From the NCBI RefSeq assembly GCF_004339805.1, contig NZ_SLUI01000019.1, positions 28,476 to 92,475 of the forward strand: 64,000 bases of DNA. Reading direction: 5' to 3'. Shown piece after piece: positions 48,925 through 58,556 of the stretch. The stretch is from Anaerospora hongkongensis (GTDB taxonomy: Bacteria; Bacillota; Negativicutes; Sporomusales; DSM-15969). The number at the start of each line of letters is the position of its first letter. The first letter of the stretch is position 1. A model generated the notes under the pieces. That model was not told the origin of the DNA. It saw only the letters and a program-made list of their open reading frames with translations, and ran no database searches. The position numbers were made by a program, and so were the translations under genes.

Positions 48925-50082
48925 TTAAATTGAAATAAAATTTTCGGGCTGCTTTTCACAAAGGCCATAACGATATAGAATCGCCTGAACAATACGCTGT
49001 GCTGCCTTACCATCCCCATAAGGATTTACGGCATTGGACATCCGCTCATACTCGCTCCGGTCCACCAGCAATTGTCTGGTTTCCTGATAAACTCTTTCGC
49101 GCTCTGTGCCGATTAATTTAACAGTTCCGGCCGCTACCGCTTCCGGGCGTTCCGTCGTATCGCGCAAAACCAATACCGGCTTGGCCAGCGACGGCGCTTC
49201 TTCCTGGATACCGCCGGAATCCGTCAACACCAGATAAGAGCGGGCAATTAAGTTCGCAAAAGGTTGGTAATCAAGGGGATCAATTAAATGCACACGGGGC
49301 ATCGCCCCCAGCTCCTGGCTGACCACTTCACGAACAAGCGGATTCTTATGTACGGGGAAGACCACTTCCACATCGGAAAACTCTGTAACAATCTGCCTAA
49401 GCGCCTGGTAGACATGGCGCATTGGTTCACCCAGATTCTCACGGCGATGAGTTGTTACCAAAATGACTCGCCTGTTGTGATAATCAATACCGGACAACAG
49501 CGGATCAGTAAATGTATATTGGTCGTCAACCGTTTTCATCAAAGCATCAATAACTGTATTGCCGGTAACAAATATGTTTTCGTCGCCTACGCCTTCCCTC
49601 AGCAAATTATGCCGCGAGCCTGCAGTCGGGGCAAAATGGTAATCAGTCAGTACGCCTGTTAACCGGCGGTTCATTTCCTCAGGGAAAGGCGAATATTTAT
49701 TCCCGGTTCTAAGACCCGCCTCTACGTGGCCAATTGCGATTTGGTGGTAATAAGCGGCAAGCGAACCGGCAAAAGTGGTGGTAGTGTCACCGTGAACAAG
49801 CACCAGATCCGGTTTTTCCTGTTCAAAAACAGAATTTAATCCTTGCATGCCCCGACAGGTAATATCAAATAACGTTTGCCCTTGGCACATAATATCCAGA
49901 TCATGGTCAGGCGAAATCGAAAATAGCTTCAGTACCTGGTCAAGCATCTCCCGGTGCTGGGCGGTTACTGTCACAACAGGTGTTATATATTCCGGATAGC
50001 GGGTCAGCTCCAATACGACCGGAGCCATTTTAATAGCTTCTGGACGGGTTCCAAACACGGTCATTACTTTAATGCGCGACAT
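48925..50082 (-). CDS. wecB: WecB, UDP-N-acetylglucosamine 2-epimerase (non-hydrolysing)
   Basis: 385 aa, GT-B-like fold. FGTRPEAIKMAPVV lies at the N-terminus. VHGDTTTTFAGSLAAYY, HVEAGLRTG, FPEEMNR and TDSGGIQEEAPSLAKPVLVLRDTTERPE follow. It interconverts UDP-GlcNAc and UDP-ManNAc for surface glycans. It lies about 100 nt after the polyprenyl-phosphate transferase, and the hairpin between them may reduce read-through. Confidence 0.96.
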   Translation of the reverse strand: MSRIKVMTVFGTRPEAIKMAPVVLELTRYPEYITPVVTVTAQHREMLDQVLKLFSISPDHDLDIMCQGQTLFDITCRGMQGLNSVFEQEKPDLVLVHGDTTTTFAGSLAAYYHQIAIGHVEAGLRTGNKYSPFPEEMNRRLTGVLTDYHFAPTAGSRHNLLREGVGDENIFVTGNTVIDALMKTVDDQYTFTDPLLSGIDYHNRRVILVTTHRRENLGEPMRHVYQALRQIVTEFSDVEVVFPVHKNPLVREVVSQELGAMPRVHLIDPLDYQPFANLIARSYLVLTDSGGIQEEAPSLAKPVLVLRDTTERPEAVAAGTVKLIGTERERVYQETRQLLVDRSEYERMSNAVNPYGDGKAAQRIVQAILYRYGLCEKQPENFISI

Positions 50083-50147
50083 GATACATTCCTCCTTGAT
50101 TTGGGAGTAAACTTCAAGGTCTCCCGCTTCCCTTCTGCATGATGTAC

Positions 50148-50173
50148 AAAAGGCGGGCCTATGCCCGCCCTTT
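50148..50173 (-). terminator. Hairpin between the glycosyl-1-P transferase gene and wecB
   Basis: GGGCGGGC/GCCCGCC arms with a short loop are followed by TTTTG on the minus strand. It is a weak terminator, so partial read-through into wecB is likely. Confidence 0.6.
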
Positions 50174-50179
50174 CAAGGA

Positions 50180-51217
50180 CTATTTTGCTAAATGACTCTC
50201 AACAGAGTCACTGCTCTTTAAAACGCCAATCTTTTTAGCGCCGACAACAGCCACCGTTACCAATAGAGCGACGATGCATGCGCCAAGAAATTTATTGACC
50301 TCCGTAAGAGCAATGGCACTTAGGCCGAGACAGCCGCTGATCACATACATAAGCAGCACTGCCTGTTTTTGCGTCATTCCCATTTCCAGCAGCCGGTGAT
50401 GCAGATGTCCTTTATCCGGCTTGAAGATAGGCCGGCCGCTCATATAACGGCGAATAATTGCAAAGGCCGTATCCATAATCGGCAGTCCGAGTGCCACAAT
50501 CGGCACAAACAAAGCAATCGTAGCGGCACTTTTTACCGCTCCCATAATGGAAACGGCAGCCAGCGTATAACCTAAAAACATACTTCCTGTATCGCCCATA
50601 AAAATCTTGGCAGGATTGAAATTGTGCTGTAAGAAGCCAAGTGCGGCGCCAGCCAGAGCAGCTGTCAAAATAGCAACTGTCCAAAAGTTCTGCTGCAAAG
50701 CAACCAGCAGAATTGTAATGGAAGCTATCGTAGACACCCCTGCAGCTAAGCCATCCAGACCATCAATCAAGTTAACGGTGTTGGTCAATCCTACTACCCA
50801 TAATATCGTAAGCGGTACTGAGAAATAGTCCACATACAGCATTTCACCAAAAGGATTGGTGAGCCATTCAATGCGAACATCAAACAGTATCAGGACAACG
50901 GCAGCAAGGATTTGTCCGCCCAGCTTAACTTTAGGCGACAGCTGTATCATATCATCAATAATGCCAACCATCAAAATAACCGTGCCGCCCAGCAGTAAGC
51001 CGGCAACTTCATGACTGATATGCATGCTTGCCAGTACAGCCAATACAAAACCAAAATAAATAGCTAATCCACCCATGCGGGGGATCGGCATTTTATGAAC
51101 TTTTCGAGCATCAGGCGCATCAAGCGCTCCTGCTTTTACAGCTAAGTTTTTTACCCATGGCGTTGAAAAGTACGCTACAGCCAACGCTACCGTAAATGCA
51201 ACCCAATACGTTTGCAT
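50180..51217 (-). CDS. Undecaprenyl-phosphate N-acetylhexosamine-1-phosphate transferase (WecA/TagO family)
   Basis: 345 aa, about eleven membrane helices. KVHKMPIPRMGGLAIYFGF at the N-terminus and GIIDDMIQLSPKVKL are present, along with NLIDGLDGLAAGV and FMGDTGSMFLGY. The HLHHRLLEMGMTQKQA motif near the C-terminus is typical of WecA/TagO, as opposed to MraY. It loads the lipid carrier with a sugar phosphate to start surface-polymer synthesis. I chose the ATG at 51217 behind GAGGTGG. Confidence 0.93.
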   Translation of the reverse strand: MQTYWVAFTVALAVAYFSTPWVKNLAVKAGALDAPDARKVHKMPIPRMGGLAIYFGFVLAVLASMHISHEVAGLLLGGTVILMVGIIDDMIQLSPKVKLGGQILAAVVLILFDVRIEWLTNPFGEMLYVDYFSVPLTILWVVGLTNTVNLIDGLDGLAAGVSTIASITILLVALQQNFWTVAILTAALAGAALGFLQHNFNPAKIFMGDTGSMFLGYTLAAVSIMGAVKSAATIALFVPIVALGLPIMDTAFAIIRRYMSGRPIFKPDKGHLHHRLLEMGMTQKQAVLLMYVISGCLGLSAIALTEVNKFLGACIVALLVTVAVVGAKKIGVLKSSDSVESHLAK

Positions 51218-51304
51218 CAGTACCACCTCATTTCTAGTGCAAACCTAGGCGTATTCCGTCACAAAAAGAAGCTGCGTGAACCACAACAGATACGCAACAG
51301 TCCA

Positions 51305-51334
51305 ATTGTACCTTACAGGAGCAAAACTTGTCAA
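51305..51334 (-). promoter_or_regulatory. Sigma-A promoter for the glycan genes
   Basis: Perfect TTGACA (51329-51334), 18 nt, TACAAT (51305-51310), about 90 nt before the transferase start codon. Confidence 0.7.
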
Positions 51335-51432
51335 TTGACAGCATCCATAGCCTCTAGGCCTTACAGCTAGTATTTTCATTATTGCCACGTATAATGCACA
51401 GGAAAAGGCAGAATACCCCGGATAATGACGAA

Positions 51433-52092
51433 TTAGGCACAATAACCTTTCCGTCTGAGTTTAGCCACATGTCCATTGACCAGTTGTTCTACATCAACCT
51501 GGTAGCGTTCGGCCAGAATATACATCATCGTAAAGCAGCACTGGGCAACATCGAGCAATTCTTCGGCACAGCCTGCCAGCACCTCACTGTCACTCAGCCG
51601 GCTGGCTTCACCGGAAGCCCCGGACTGTTTCCCGAGAAATTGCGTCAATTCGCCAATTTCCTCCTGGATCTTACATACTGTTGTTAATAGCGTCACCTGG
51701 TCCAGCGACAACCGGGGGAGATTCAGTGACTTGAAGTTACCTGCAGTAGCAATACAGTACGATTTGGAAAAATCGTAACAATATCCCTTATCACGGAGTT
51801 TGGCCAAATGTTCGCCAATCAAGGCATCCGCCCGTACCTGATAAAAATCTTCCATTACAAAAATCATTGTAACACAGGTCTGGGCCACATCCAGCAATTC
51901 TTCCGACACATCGCTGAGCAGGCCTGCCGCCGAGCTGTGGCAGGCAACCTCTTGGGGTGATAAATGTTCGTAGGGCAGGAATTTCAGTACCGCCCTGGCT
52001 AATTCACCGGCTTCCTCCATTGCTTTCCAGAGGGTTGAATCCATTGTCGGTCTTAAGTTGTTTAATTTGGGCAAATAGATTGTATCTAACAT
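51433..52092 (-). CDS. Tandem MazG-like domain protein
   Basis: 219 aa made of two similar halves (about 10-107 and 115-219). Each half has an EE.GEL motif, an EELLDVAQ.C.TM block and ends K-G-Y-C (HLAKLRDKGYC and HVAKLRRKGYC). The pattern E..E..(12-28)E..D matches MazG-type nucleoside triphosphate pyrophosphohydrolases, whose fold normally arises by dimerisation. Here one chain may supply both halves. The substrate is unknown. It has its own promoter and diverges from the serine hydrolase gene. Confidence 0.8.
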   Translation of the reverse strand: MLDTIYLPKLNNLRPTMDSTLWKAMEEAGELARAVLKFLPYEHLSPQEVACHSSAAGLLSDVSEELLDVAQTCVTMIFVMEDFYQVRADALIGEHLAKLRDKGYCYDFSKSYCIATAGNFKSLNLPRLSLDQVTLLTTVCKIQEEIGELTQFLGKQSGASGEASRLSDSEVLAGCAEELLDVAQCCFTMMYILAERYQVDVEQLVNGHVAKLRRKGYCA

Positions 52093-52128
52093 GATTACCT
52101 CTTTGCTTTAATGCGACTATCCGAAAAA

Positions 52129-52158
52129 ATTGTACCATATTTAGCAAAGCCTGTTCAA
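52129..52158 (-). promoter_or_regulatory. Sigma-A promoter for the MazG-like gene
   Basis: TTGAAC (52153-52158), 18 nt, TACAAT (52129-52134), about 40 nt before the start codon. Confidence 0.6.
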
Positions 52159-52175
52159 GAATTTTGGAATTTCTC

Positions 52176-52204
52176 TCGCCAAAAACCTGCATCTCTTTTA
52201 TAAT
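52176..52204 (+). promoter_or_regulatory. Candidate promoter for the serine hydrolase gene
   Basis: TCGCCA (52176-52181), 17 nt, perfect TATAAT (52199-52204). It implies a short leader of about 25 nt. Confidence 0.45.
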
Positions 52205-52235
52205 ATTTACATAATCCATTAACGAGGTGATTTTC

Positions 52236-53000
52236 TTGTTGAAAAAGGTTACCTTGCTGCTGCTGCTTGCTATAAGTCCGCTTTCTGTTTCGGCCGCTTC
52301 GCTGCCTCCCCGTGAGGTCATCAATGAACTAAAACAGTTTGATGGTACGGTCGGCTTTTATGCTAAAAATCTGAAAACCAGTAAAACCATTACCTATGGT
52401 CAGGACACTGTTTTTCCTACCGCTTCAACCAGTAAACTGGTAGTCGCAATGGCTGTATACAAGTATATGTATGATAAAGCCCCTGACGCCAAAAAAGACC
52501 TATACAGCTCCGATATTGGCTACATGATGCGCATAAGCGATAATGACTCCTTTTATGAATTGCTGGATGAAATTCAGACTGTAAAGCCCGATGCGCTCAA
52601 GCAGGTCACCAAAGACTTGCGGCTTAAGCAAACACGCATACATAATGAAGACGCCTTCAAAAAGTACCAGTATCACAGCGTCACTACTCCTTATGAAATG
52701 GCGAAGGTGTTTGAAAGCATTAACTCAGAACGGTACTTAGGCAGAGAGAAGTCCCTCAGCCTTAAAAATAACCTGGCAAATACAATATTTCATGATGAAA
52801 TTCCACGCTACATGCAGACACCGGTCATGCACAAGGTTGGCCAGCTGGACGATGTGCTGTGTGATGTAGGCATCATTGACGACGGCCGGGACCAAATTCT
52901 GGTCAGTGTCTACACAATAGCCGGTAATTCTGATTACGCCAGCGATTTCATCGCCAAAGTGGCAGCAAAGGCTTATAATGCATTGCGCACAAGCAAATAA
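52236..53000 (+). CDS. Exported class A beta-lactamase-like serine hydrolase
   Basis: 254 aa. A signal peptide (about 1-20, ending S-A-A) is followed by a penicillin-recognising fold. The SxxK motif is TASTSKLVVAMA near residue 66, the SDN loop reads MRISDNDSF, and the third motif position reads KVGQLDD instead of KTG. It resembles beta-lactamase-2/D-Ala peptidase-like hydrolases more than a true drug-resistance enzyme. GAGGTG sits 6 nt before a TTG at 52236; another TTG follows directly, and a GTG at 52227 overlaps the SD. A strong terminator follows. Confidence 0.83.
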   Translation: MLKKVTLLLLLAISPLSVSAASLPPREVINELKQFDGTVGFYAKNLKTSKTITYGQDTVFPTASTSKLVVAMAVYKYMYDKAPDAKKDLYSSDIGYMMRISDNDSFYELLDEIQTVKPDALKQVTKDLRLKQTRIHNEDAFKKYQYHSVTTPYEMAKVFESINSERYLGREKSLSLKNNLANTIFHDEIPRYMQTPVMHKVGQLDDVLCDVGIIDDGRDQILVSVYTIAGNSDYASDFIAKVAAKAYNALRTSK

Positions 53001-53039
53001 GAAGGTCAGGCCGTTGATAGGCCTGACCTTCTTATTTTT
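53001..53039. terminator. Bidirectional intrinsic terminator
   Basis: A perfect 12-bp stem GAAGGTCAGGCC/GGCCTGACCTTC with a 7-nt loop, then TTATTTTT on plus and TTATTTG on minus. It lies between the convergent serine hydrolase and SIR2-like genes. Confidence 0.9.
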
Positions 53040-54684
53040 AACGCTGTACTTCATGCCCCGGAAAACGGGCGGCAGGATATAACAGTTCGCGAATTTTGTC
53101 ATAGCAGGCATGGCCGTCTGCGCCCAGAAAGACTTGCGGAATTCCCCTGGCATAACCCCGTACCTGGTCAGGGTCAAATATTTCCTGCGCCGCGCGAATG
53201 GTTCGCGCAAAAGAGGAGCCGCTGTTTCTCTCCAGATATTCGGTTAATTGACGGCCTGCCAGCCAGCCATCAGGAGCATCTTGCTGCTGTCCGACGATAA
53301 CCGAGCAGCAGGGGCGTTTCCAAATTCCTCTTTTTTGCCGTGCCGCCAGCACACTGCGATAAATAACGTCATCGGCAGGCAGAGTATAGCCCATCAATAC
53401 AATGTGCTCGGCATTTTCCAAAGCAATTCGCATGTCATGATGAATTTCCTCCACGAAAGCGGCATTGCGGCCTTTAATCCCTGTCTGCATCACCAGCGGC
53501 GTGTGTTTCAGCTCAGTAAGCGCACCGCAGTAAGCACACTGGAGAGCATCATAACAGCCCTGCTCATAAGCCTTGTGCTCCTGGCGGGAACGCGGCCGCC
53601 GCCAGTCGGCAGACAGGGCATTGATGAGCGGCGGTGCATAGAGACTGACCGAATCAAACCGCCATTCATCGCCCAGGTACAGCGTAAGCTTGCCGCAATT
53701 CGGACACTCCCGCCAGCCGGAGCAGCCATGAGGCATATAATATTTGCCAATCCGGACGCGGCAGTTGGCACCGCTGTGGGCATCATTCAGCCGCTGCACT
53801 ACTGATTCATTCAGCGGATACCATACTCCTGGCGAACTTCCGTCTACCTGGCGGAGCCCCATAAAATGACTAAAATCCTGAAACAGCTTTAGAGGTATTG
53901 AATTTGCTTCAGAGCAATCATTTACCCGGTTGTGCGCATTAAAAAGCAGCCAAAGTAAGACCGGATCCCAATTCATTGAAATTACAGCATAACTGAATAA
54001 ATAAAACTCCCGCTGATCATAGGCTTTTTGCTGCGACAGCCGCTGCCCCTCCTCCAGCATTAAGCGGGCAAGCAGCGTGGCAAATTCAATGTAATTTGTA
54101 AAAACAGCAGCATTAGCAGCCAGGTTATAATGAAAATCATGGTAGTGCAGCAAACCGATTACCATGACGAGTGCATTGCGGGCAGGTCGAAGCTGTTCCG
54201 GCGGAATAAATTGACGACTGTCCCCATCAGGATCATTGACAAAAAAACCATGATGGCTGGCAATGTGCATATCAAGCAACGTAAACAAATCCTGCAGCCT
54301 AAAGTCCCGGTCCGAATGGCCCGGGCAAATATGAACTAACCGGCATAAAGTCGCCCAGTCATAGGTCCGTCTGAGCTGCTCCCCTTTCGCTGCGCACTGC
54401 TTTTCCGTCATGCCGGGGAATAGCCTTTGCAAAGCTTCCGTACATTCTCCCTGCTCACTCAGCACCTGGAATAAATCCTCTACCGGCCCGGCAATCTCTT
54501 GCAGGTGAAACTGCCGGGCAATGCGCTTCCCGAGCGCCTCTTGAAGCACGGCAAGCTGGTAGACAGCCTGCCCTAATTCAGCCGTTGTGCGCAGATAAAG
54601 TGCCCGTGTTGCGCCTGCCCCCCAGAAAATCACTGTTTCGGGCCATTGTGGACAGTAATTAGCTGCAGTAGTATCGTCGTTCAC
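53038..54684 (-). CDS. SIR2-like protein with zinc ribbon
   Basis: 548 aa without signal peptide. The N-terminus has VIFWGAGATRAL, resembling the GAG.S NAD-binding turn of SIR2-like proteins. VISMNWDPVLLWLL near 230 matches the TxNWD/TTNYD motif of that superfamily. Two CxxC pairs (CPNCG near 330, CAYCG near 385) would form the zinc ribbon, and IVLMGYTLPADDVIY near 455 resembles the SIR2-like GYSLP.DD motif. The GIP part of the NAD loop is not seen. The start is a GTG behind GGGAGG. It could be a deacylase or an NAD-consuming defence enzyme; no partner gene is adjacent. Confidence 0.68.
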   Translation of the reverse strand: MNDDTTAANYCPQWPETVIFWGAGATRALYLRTTAELGQAVYQLAVLQEALGKRIARQFHLQEIAGPVEDLFQVLSEQGECTEALQRLFPGMTEKQCAAKGEQLRRTYDWATLCRLVHICPGHSDRDFRLQDLFTLLDMHIASHHGFFVNDPDGDSRQFIPPEQLRPARNALVMVIGLLHYHDFHYNLAANAAVFTNYIEFATLLARLMLEEGQRLSQQKAYDQREFYLFSYAVISMNWDPVLLWLLFNAHNRVNDCSEANSIPLKLFQDFSHFMGLRQVDGSSPGVWYPLNESVVQRLNDAHSGANCRVRIGKYYMPHGCSGWRECPNCGKLTLYLGDEWRFDSVSLYAPPLINALSADWRRPRSRQEHKAYEQGCYDALQCAYCGALTELKHTPLVMQTGIKGRNAAFVEEIHHDMRIALENAEHIVLMGYTLPADDVIYRSVLAARQKRGIWKRPCCSVIVGQQQDAPDGWLAGRQLTEYLERNSGSSFARTIRAAQEIFDPDQVRGYARGIPQVFLGADGHACYDKIRELLYPAARFPGHEVQR

Positions 54685-54844
54685 TCTAACGCCTCCCGTC
54701 TTTTAATGCATGTCCATAAATATCCAATCCTGCAGGAAAATACAGGATAATAACGAAGTAACGAAATATTGTATAAAAATCGGCAGATTCTTCCCAATCT
54801 CTTCGTATTATCTGCTGCCGTGATGTGTCCGGAGGTGTTTGTTT

Positions 54845-57118
54845 ATGAAACCATCTTATCAGCGCCCCGCTTTGACCATCTGCTTTTCTTATTTAATTAT
54901 TGGCTGTCTATGGATTCTATTCTCCGGTTTGATACTGGATTATCTGATCAGTGATAAACAACTGCTTAATCGTCTGGAAGTAGCCAAGGGATGGTTTTTC
55001 ATTGCAGTAACCACGATCATGCTGTACATCCTTATTACCCGTTACACTGCCAGACTTGTACAAAAAGAGCATCATTTATTATCCAGTAATGAAGAACTAA
55101 CGGCAGCCTACGAAGAAGTTACTGCTATGGAAGAAGAACTCCGGCAGCAATGCGATGAGCTGCTGGTGAATGACGAACAACTTCGCCATCATAACGAGTA
55201 CCTCAATCTTCTCCATAAAACGTCACTTGCCTTAATGAGCCGCCTGTCATCAGATGATTTGCTGTCCTCCATCGTCAGTACGGCCATGGCCTTTGGTAAA
55301 TCGCAATATGGATTTATCAGCCTGTTAACAGCCGATGAAAACTATATGGAGCTAAAAATACGCATTGGACTTGACTTGCGAGAAATCGGCTATCGCCAGA
55401 AGCTGGGGGAAGGGCTTGTCGGAAGAGTCTGGGAAACAGCGCAGCCACTCGTTATCCGCAATTATCATCAATGGAATTACCGCCTTCCCTTTACCAATTT
55501 TGATAGTACCCGAACCTCCGTCGGCATTCCGCTGAAATCCGACGGCAAAATTATTGGTGTGTTCGGCATGAACTATACCGAAGACCGGGAAATCAGCACC
55601 AGTGAGCTGACTTTCCTGCAAAGCTTTGCTGAGCTCGCCGCTCTCGCTCTGGATAATGCCCGGCTTTATCAATCGGTACAGGACGAACTGATTGAACGCC
55701 GTAAAATTGAACACGCTTTACAGGCCAGCGAGTCCCATATCCGGGCACTTATTGAAGCTTATCCTGATTTTATCCTGCGGCTCGATCCTACCGGAACGAT
55801 TCTCTGGTTAAAGGCTGCCCGCGACTTTCACCTGGCACTGCCCACCGAAGAACTGCTGATCGGACGAAATATTGGTGAGTTCCTGCCTGAAACATTAACT
55901 GACCGCATTTTGTATTATGCTGTGGAAACAGTACAAAGTAAAAAGAACCAAAGCTTTGAATTTGAAATTATGATTAATAATCAGCTCAGGCACCGGGAAA
56001 TGCGCTTTGTCGCCTGTTTGCACGGTGATATACTGGCCATTGTCCGCGATATTACCGACCGTAAGCAAATGGAGCAGCAGCTTCGCTATATTGGCCTGCA
56101 CGATCCGGTAACCGGTTTGTACAACCGCCTTTATTTCGAAGAGGAAATGCTGCGGCTGGAAGACTGCCGTCAATGCCCTGTAGGCCTGATCGTCTGCGAC
56201 TTGGACGGTTTAAAGCTCGTAAACGATACACTGGGTCACTCGCAAGGCGATGCTTTGCTAAAAGCTACAGCGCAAGTTATCCGCAGCTGTTTTCGGGCAA
56301 GTGATGTTGTCGCCCGGATCGGTGGTGATGAGTTTGCTATTCTAATGCCTTTCAGCGATATGGCAGCCACTGAGCAGGCCTGTCAGCGCATTCGCACTGC
56401 CAGTACGGAGTACAGTCTTTCCAATCCGCTGATCCCTATCAGTATCTCCGTTGGCATGGCAATTAAATCGGATCCCGCCGTCCCTATGAATGCAGTATTT
56501 AAAGAAGCCGATAATAATATGTATCGTGAAAAGCTGCACCACAGTCAAAGTAATCGCAGTGCTATCGTTCAAACACTCTCTACGGCTATGGAAGCCCGGG
56601 ATTTTATTACCGACGGCCACGCCGACCGTCTGCAGGACATTGTTGCCGATATGGGAAATTCATTAGGCTTGGCGGCAAGCACGATTTCCGATCTCAGGCT
56701 GCTTGCCCGCTTTCATGATATTGGCAAGGTCGGAGTACCTGACCAGATCCTTTTCAAATCAGGCAAACTGACCGCCGAAGAATACGCCATTATGCAGCGG
56801 CATTCCGAAATAGGCTATCGGATAGCTCAGTCTTCGCCTGACCTTACGCCGATTGCGGACTGGATCTTAAAGCACCACGAACGCTGGGACGGTAAAGGTT
56901 ATCCTTTAGGCCTGGCAGCTTATGATATCCCGCTGGCCTGCCGCATATTGGGCATTGCCGACGCCTATGATGCCATGACAAACGATCGCCCTTACCGGCA
57001 AGCTATGACTCCTCAGGCCGCAATCAGCGAAATAAAACATTGTTCCGGTTCCCAGTTTGATCCGCAATTGGTGGAACTATTTATAAGAATCGTTGAAACG
57101 AATCATTCAGCAAACTAA
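54845..57118 (+). CDS. Membrane GAF-PAS-GGDEF-HD-GYP signalling protein
   Basis: 757 aa. Two N-terminal membrane helices (about 10-33 and 45-65) and a short coiled coil are followed by GAF (about 125-275), PAS (about 290-405) and GGDEF (about 410-565). An HD-GYP domain (about 575-757) ends the protein. GGDEF reads RIGGDEF, and HD-GYP keeps LLARFHDIGKVGVPD and HHERWDGKGYP, so both cyclic-di-GMP synthesis and breakdown sites look intact. I chose the ATG at 54845 because GGAGGTG lies 7 nt upstream. It is divergent from the SIR2-like gene. Confidence 0.94.
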   Translation: MKPSYQRPALTICFSYLIIGCLWILFSGLILDYLISDKQLLNRLEVAKGWFFIAVTTIMLYILITRYTARLVQKEHHLLSSNEELTAAYEEVTAMEEELRQQCDELLVNDEQLRHHNEYLNLLHKTSLALMSRLSSDDLLSSIVSTAMAFGKSQYGFISLLTADENYMELKIRIGLDLREIGYRQKLGEGLVGRVWETAQPLVIRNYHQWNYRLPFTNFDSTRTSVGIPLKSDGKIIGVFGMNYTEDREISTSELTFLQSFAELAALALDNARLYQSVQDELIERRKIEHALQASESHIRALIEAYPDFILRLDPTGTILWLKAARDFHLALPTEELLIGRNIGEFLPETLTDRILYYAVETVQSKKNQSFEFEIMINNQLRHREMRFVACLHGDILAIVRDITDRKQMEQQLRYIGLHDPVTGLYNRLYFEEEMLRLEDCRQCPVGLIVCDLDGLKLVNDTLGHSQGDALLKATAQVIRSCFRASDVVARIGGDEFAILMPFSDMAATEQACQRIRTASTEYSLSNPLIPISISVGMAIKSDPAVPMNAVFKEADNNMYREKLHHSQSNRSAIVQTLSTAMEARDFITDGHADRLQDIVADMGNSLGLAASTISDLRLLARFHDIGKVGVPDQILFKSGKLTAEEYAIMQRHSEIGYRIAQSSPDLTPIADWILKHHERWDGKGYPLGLAAYDIPLACRILGIADAYDAMTNDRPYRQAMTPQAAISEIKHCSGSQFDPQLVELFIRIVETNHSAN

Positions 57119-57123
57119 TCAAA

Positions 57124-57156
57124 AAAGGTCTGCCTCAATAATTTGAGACAGACCTT
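57124..57156. terminator. Bidirectional terminator between convergent genes
   Basis: Stem AAAGGTCTGCCTCAA with its near-complement, loop of about 4-6 nt, T-rich tails on both strands (TTTTGTTT on plus, TTTTTTG on minus). Confidence 0.85.
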
Positions 57157-57175
57157 TTGTTTATTTACAGACAGA

Positions 57176-58534
57176 TTAATTGGTCAAGCTGCGAACCGGA
57201 GCCGGTATACGGCCGCCGCGGGCAATAAAATCAGCCGAGCCAAAGCGGTTTACCGCCAAAATGGGGCTATGACCCAAGAGGCCGCCAAACTCAACCCGGT
57301 CGCCGACAGCTTTCCCCGGCACAGGAATAATGCGTACAGCTGTCGTTTTATTATTGATCATTCCGATCGCCGCTTCGTCGGCAATAATTGCCGAAATTGT
57401 GGCTTCCGGCGTGTCACCGGGAACGGCAATCATATCTAAGCCTACCGAGCAAACGCAGGTCATTGCTTCGAGTTTTTCTAAAGTCAGGCAGCCTCTTTCG
57501 ACAGCAGCAATCATGCCGGCATCTTCACTTACCGGAATAAAGGCGCCGCTTAAACCGCCAACATGGGAAGAAGCCATCAGGCCGCCTTTCTTGACGGCAT
57601 CATTTAACAGGGCCAGTGCTGCCGTAGTCCCGGGAGCACCGCAGCTTTCCAGGCCCATTTCCTCTAAAATATAAGCTACACTGTCGCCTACCGCCGGAGT
57701 AGGGGCTAATGACAAATCAACAATCCCAAAAGGAACGCCTAAACGGCTTGCAGCCTCTTGCGCAACCAGCTGTCCCACGCGGGTAATCTTGAAAGCCGTC
57801 TTTTTTATGGTCTCAGCTACCACATCAAACTGGGCGCCCTTTACTTCTTCCAGGGCGCGCTTAACAACACCAGGACCGCTGACTCCCACATTGATGTTCA
57901 TCTCCGGTTCGGTTACCCCGTGAAAAGCACCTGCCATAAAAGGATTATCCTCTACGGCATTGGAGAAAACGACCAGTTTGGCACAGCCTAAGGCATCGCG
58001 GTCTTTTGTCAGTTCGGCTGTTCGCTTAATCAGGATCCCCATCTCTTTAACAGCATCCATGTTAATACCGGCTTTGGTCGAACCTACTCCAACCGAACTG
58101 CATACACGTTCTGTTAGCGCCAATGCTTCCGGAATAGACTGCAGTAAGATCCGGTCTCCTTTGGTATATCCTTTTTCAACCAGCGCACTGAATCCACCGA
58201 TAAAATTGACACCTACTGTTTTTGCAGCCCGGTCCAGCGCTTGTGCTACCGGCACATAGCTGTCAGTATGGCAGCTTTCGGCGGCAATAGCGATAGGTGT
58301 AACGGAAATTCGTTTATTAATAATCGGAATTCCGTATTCTGCTTCAATATCTTCGCCAACGCGTACCAGATTTTCAGCAGCCTTGGTGATTTTATCATAT
58401 ACATTACGGCAAAATACCGTAATATCCGGATGAGCACAATCACGTAGACTGATTCCCAGCGTAATGGTCCGCACATCCAGCTTGTTTTCTTCAATCATCC
58501 GGTTTGTTTCCAGTATGTTTTGTATTGTTAACAT
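57176..58534 (-). CDS. PFL-family protein (UPF0210/DUF711)
   Basis: 452 aa, clearly UPF0210. [24 protein letters not shown] and [16 protein letters not shown] are near the N-terminus. [13 protein letters not shown] and the glycyl-radical-like [11 protein letters not shown] segment follow, ending in [20 protein letters not shown]. It is annotated widely as PFL family, but its activity is not established. It is downstream of, and paired with, the ACT-domain protein in an operon, a common arrangement. Confidence 0.93.
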   Translation of the reverse strand: MLTIQNILETNRMIEENKLDVRTITLGISLRDCAHPDITVFCRNVYDKITKAAENLVRVGEDIEAEYGIPIINKRISVTPIAIAAESCHTDSYVPVAQALDRAAKTVGVNFIGGFSALVEKGYTKGDRILLQSIPEALALTERVCSSVGVGSTKAGINMDAVKEMGILIKRTAELTKDRDALGCAKLVVFSNAVEDNPFMAGAFHGVTEPEMNINVGVSGPGVVKRALEEVKGAQFDVVAETIKKTAFKITRVGQLVAQEAASRLGVPFGIVDLSLAPTPAVGDSVAYILEEMGLESCGAPGTTAALALLNDAVKKGGLMASSHVGGLSGAFIPVSEDAGMIAAVERGCLTLEKLEAMTCVCSVGLDMIAVPGDTPEATISAIIADEAAIGMINNKTTAVRIIPVPGKAVGDRVEFGGLLGHSPILAVNRFGSADFIARGGRIPAPVRSLTN

Positions 58535-58556
58535 ATCCTGTGCCTCCTGTTAAGCT

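Noticed and set aside
52236..53000. True beta-lactamase resistance gene
   Set aside because: The SxxK and SDN motifs are present, but the KTG motif is replaced, so only a serine hydrolase is supported.
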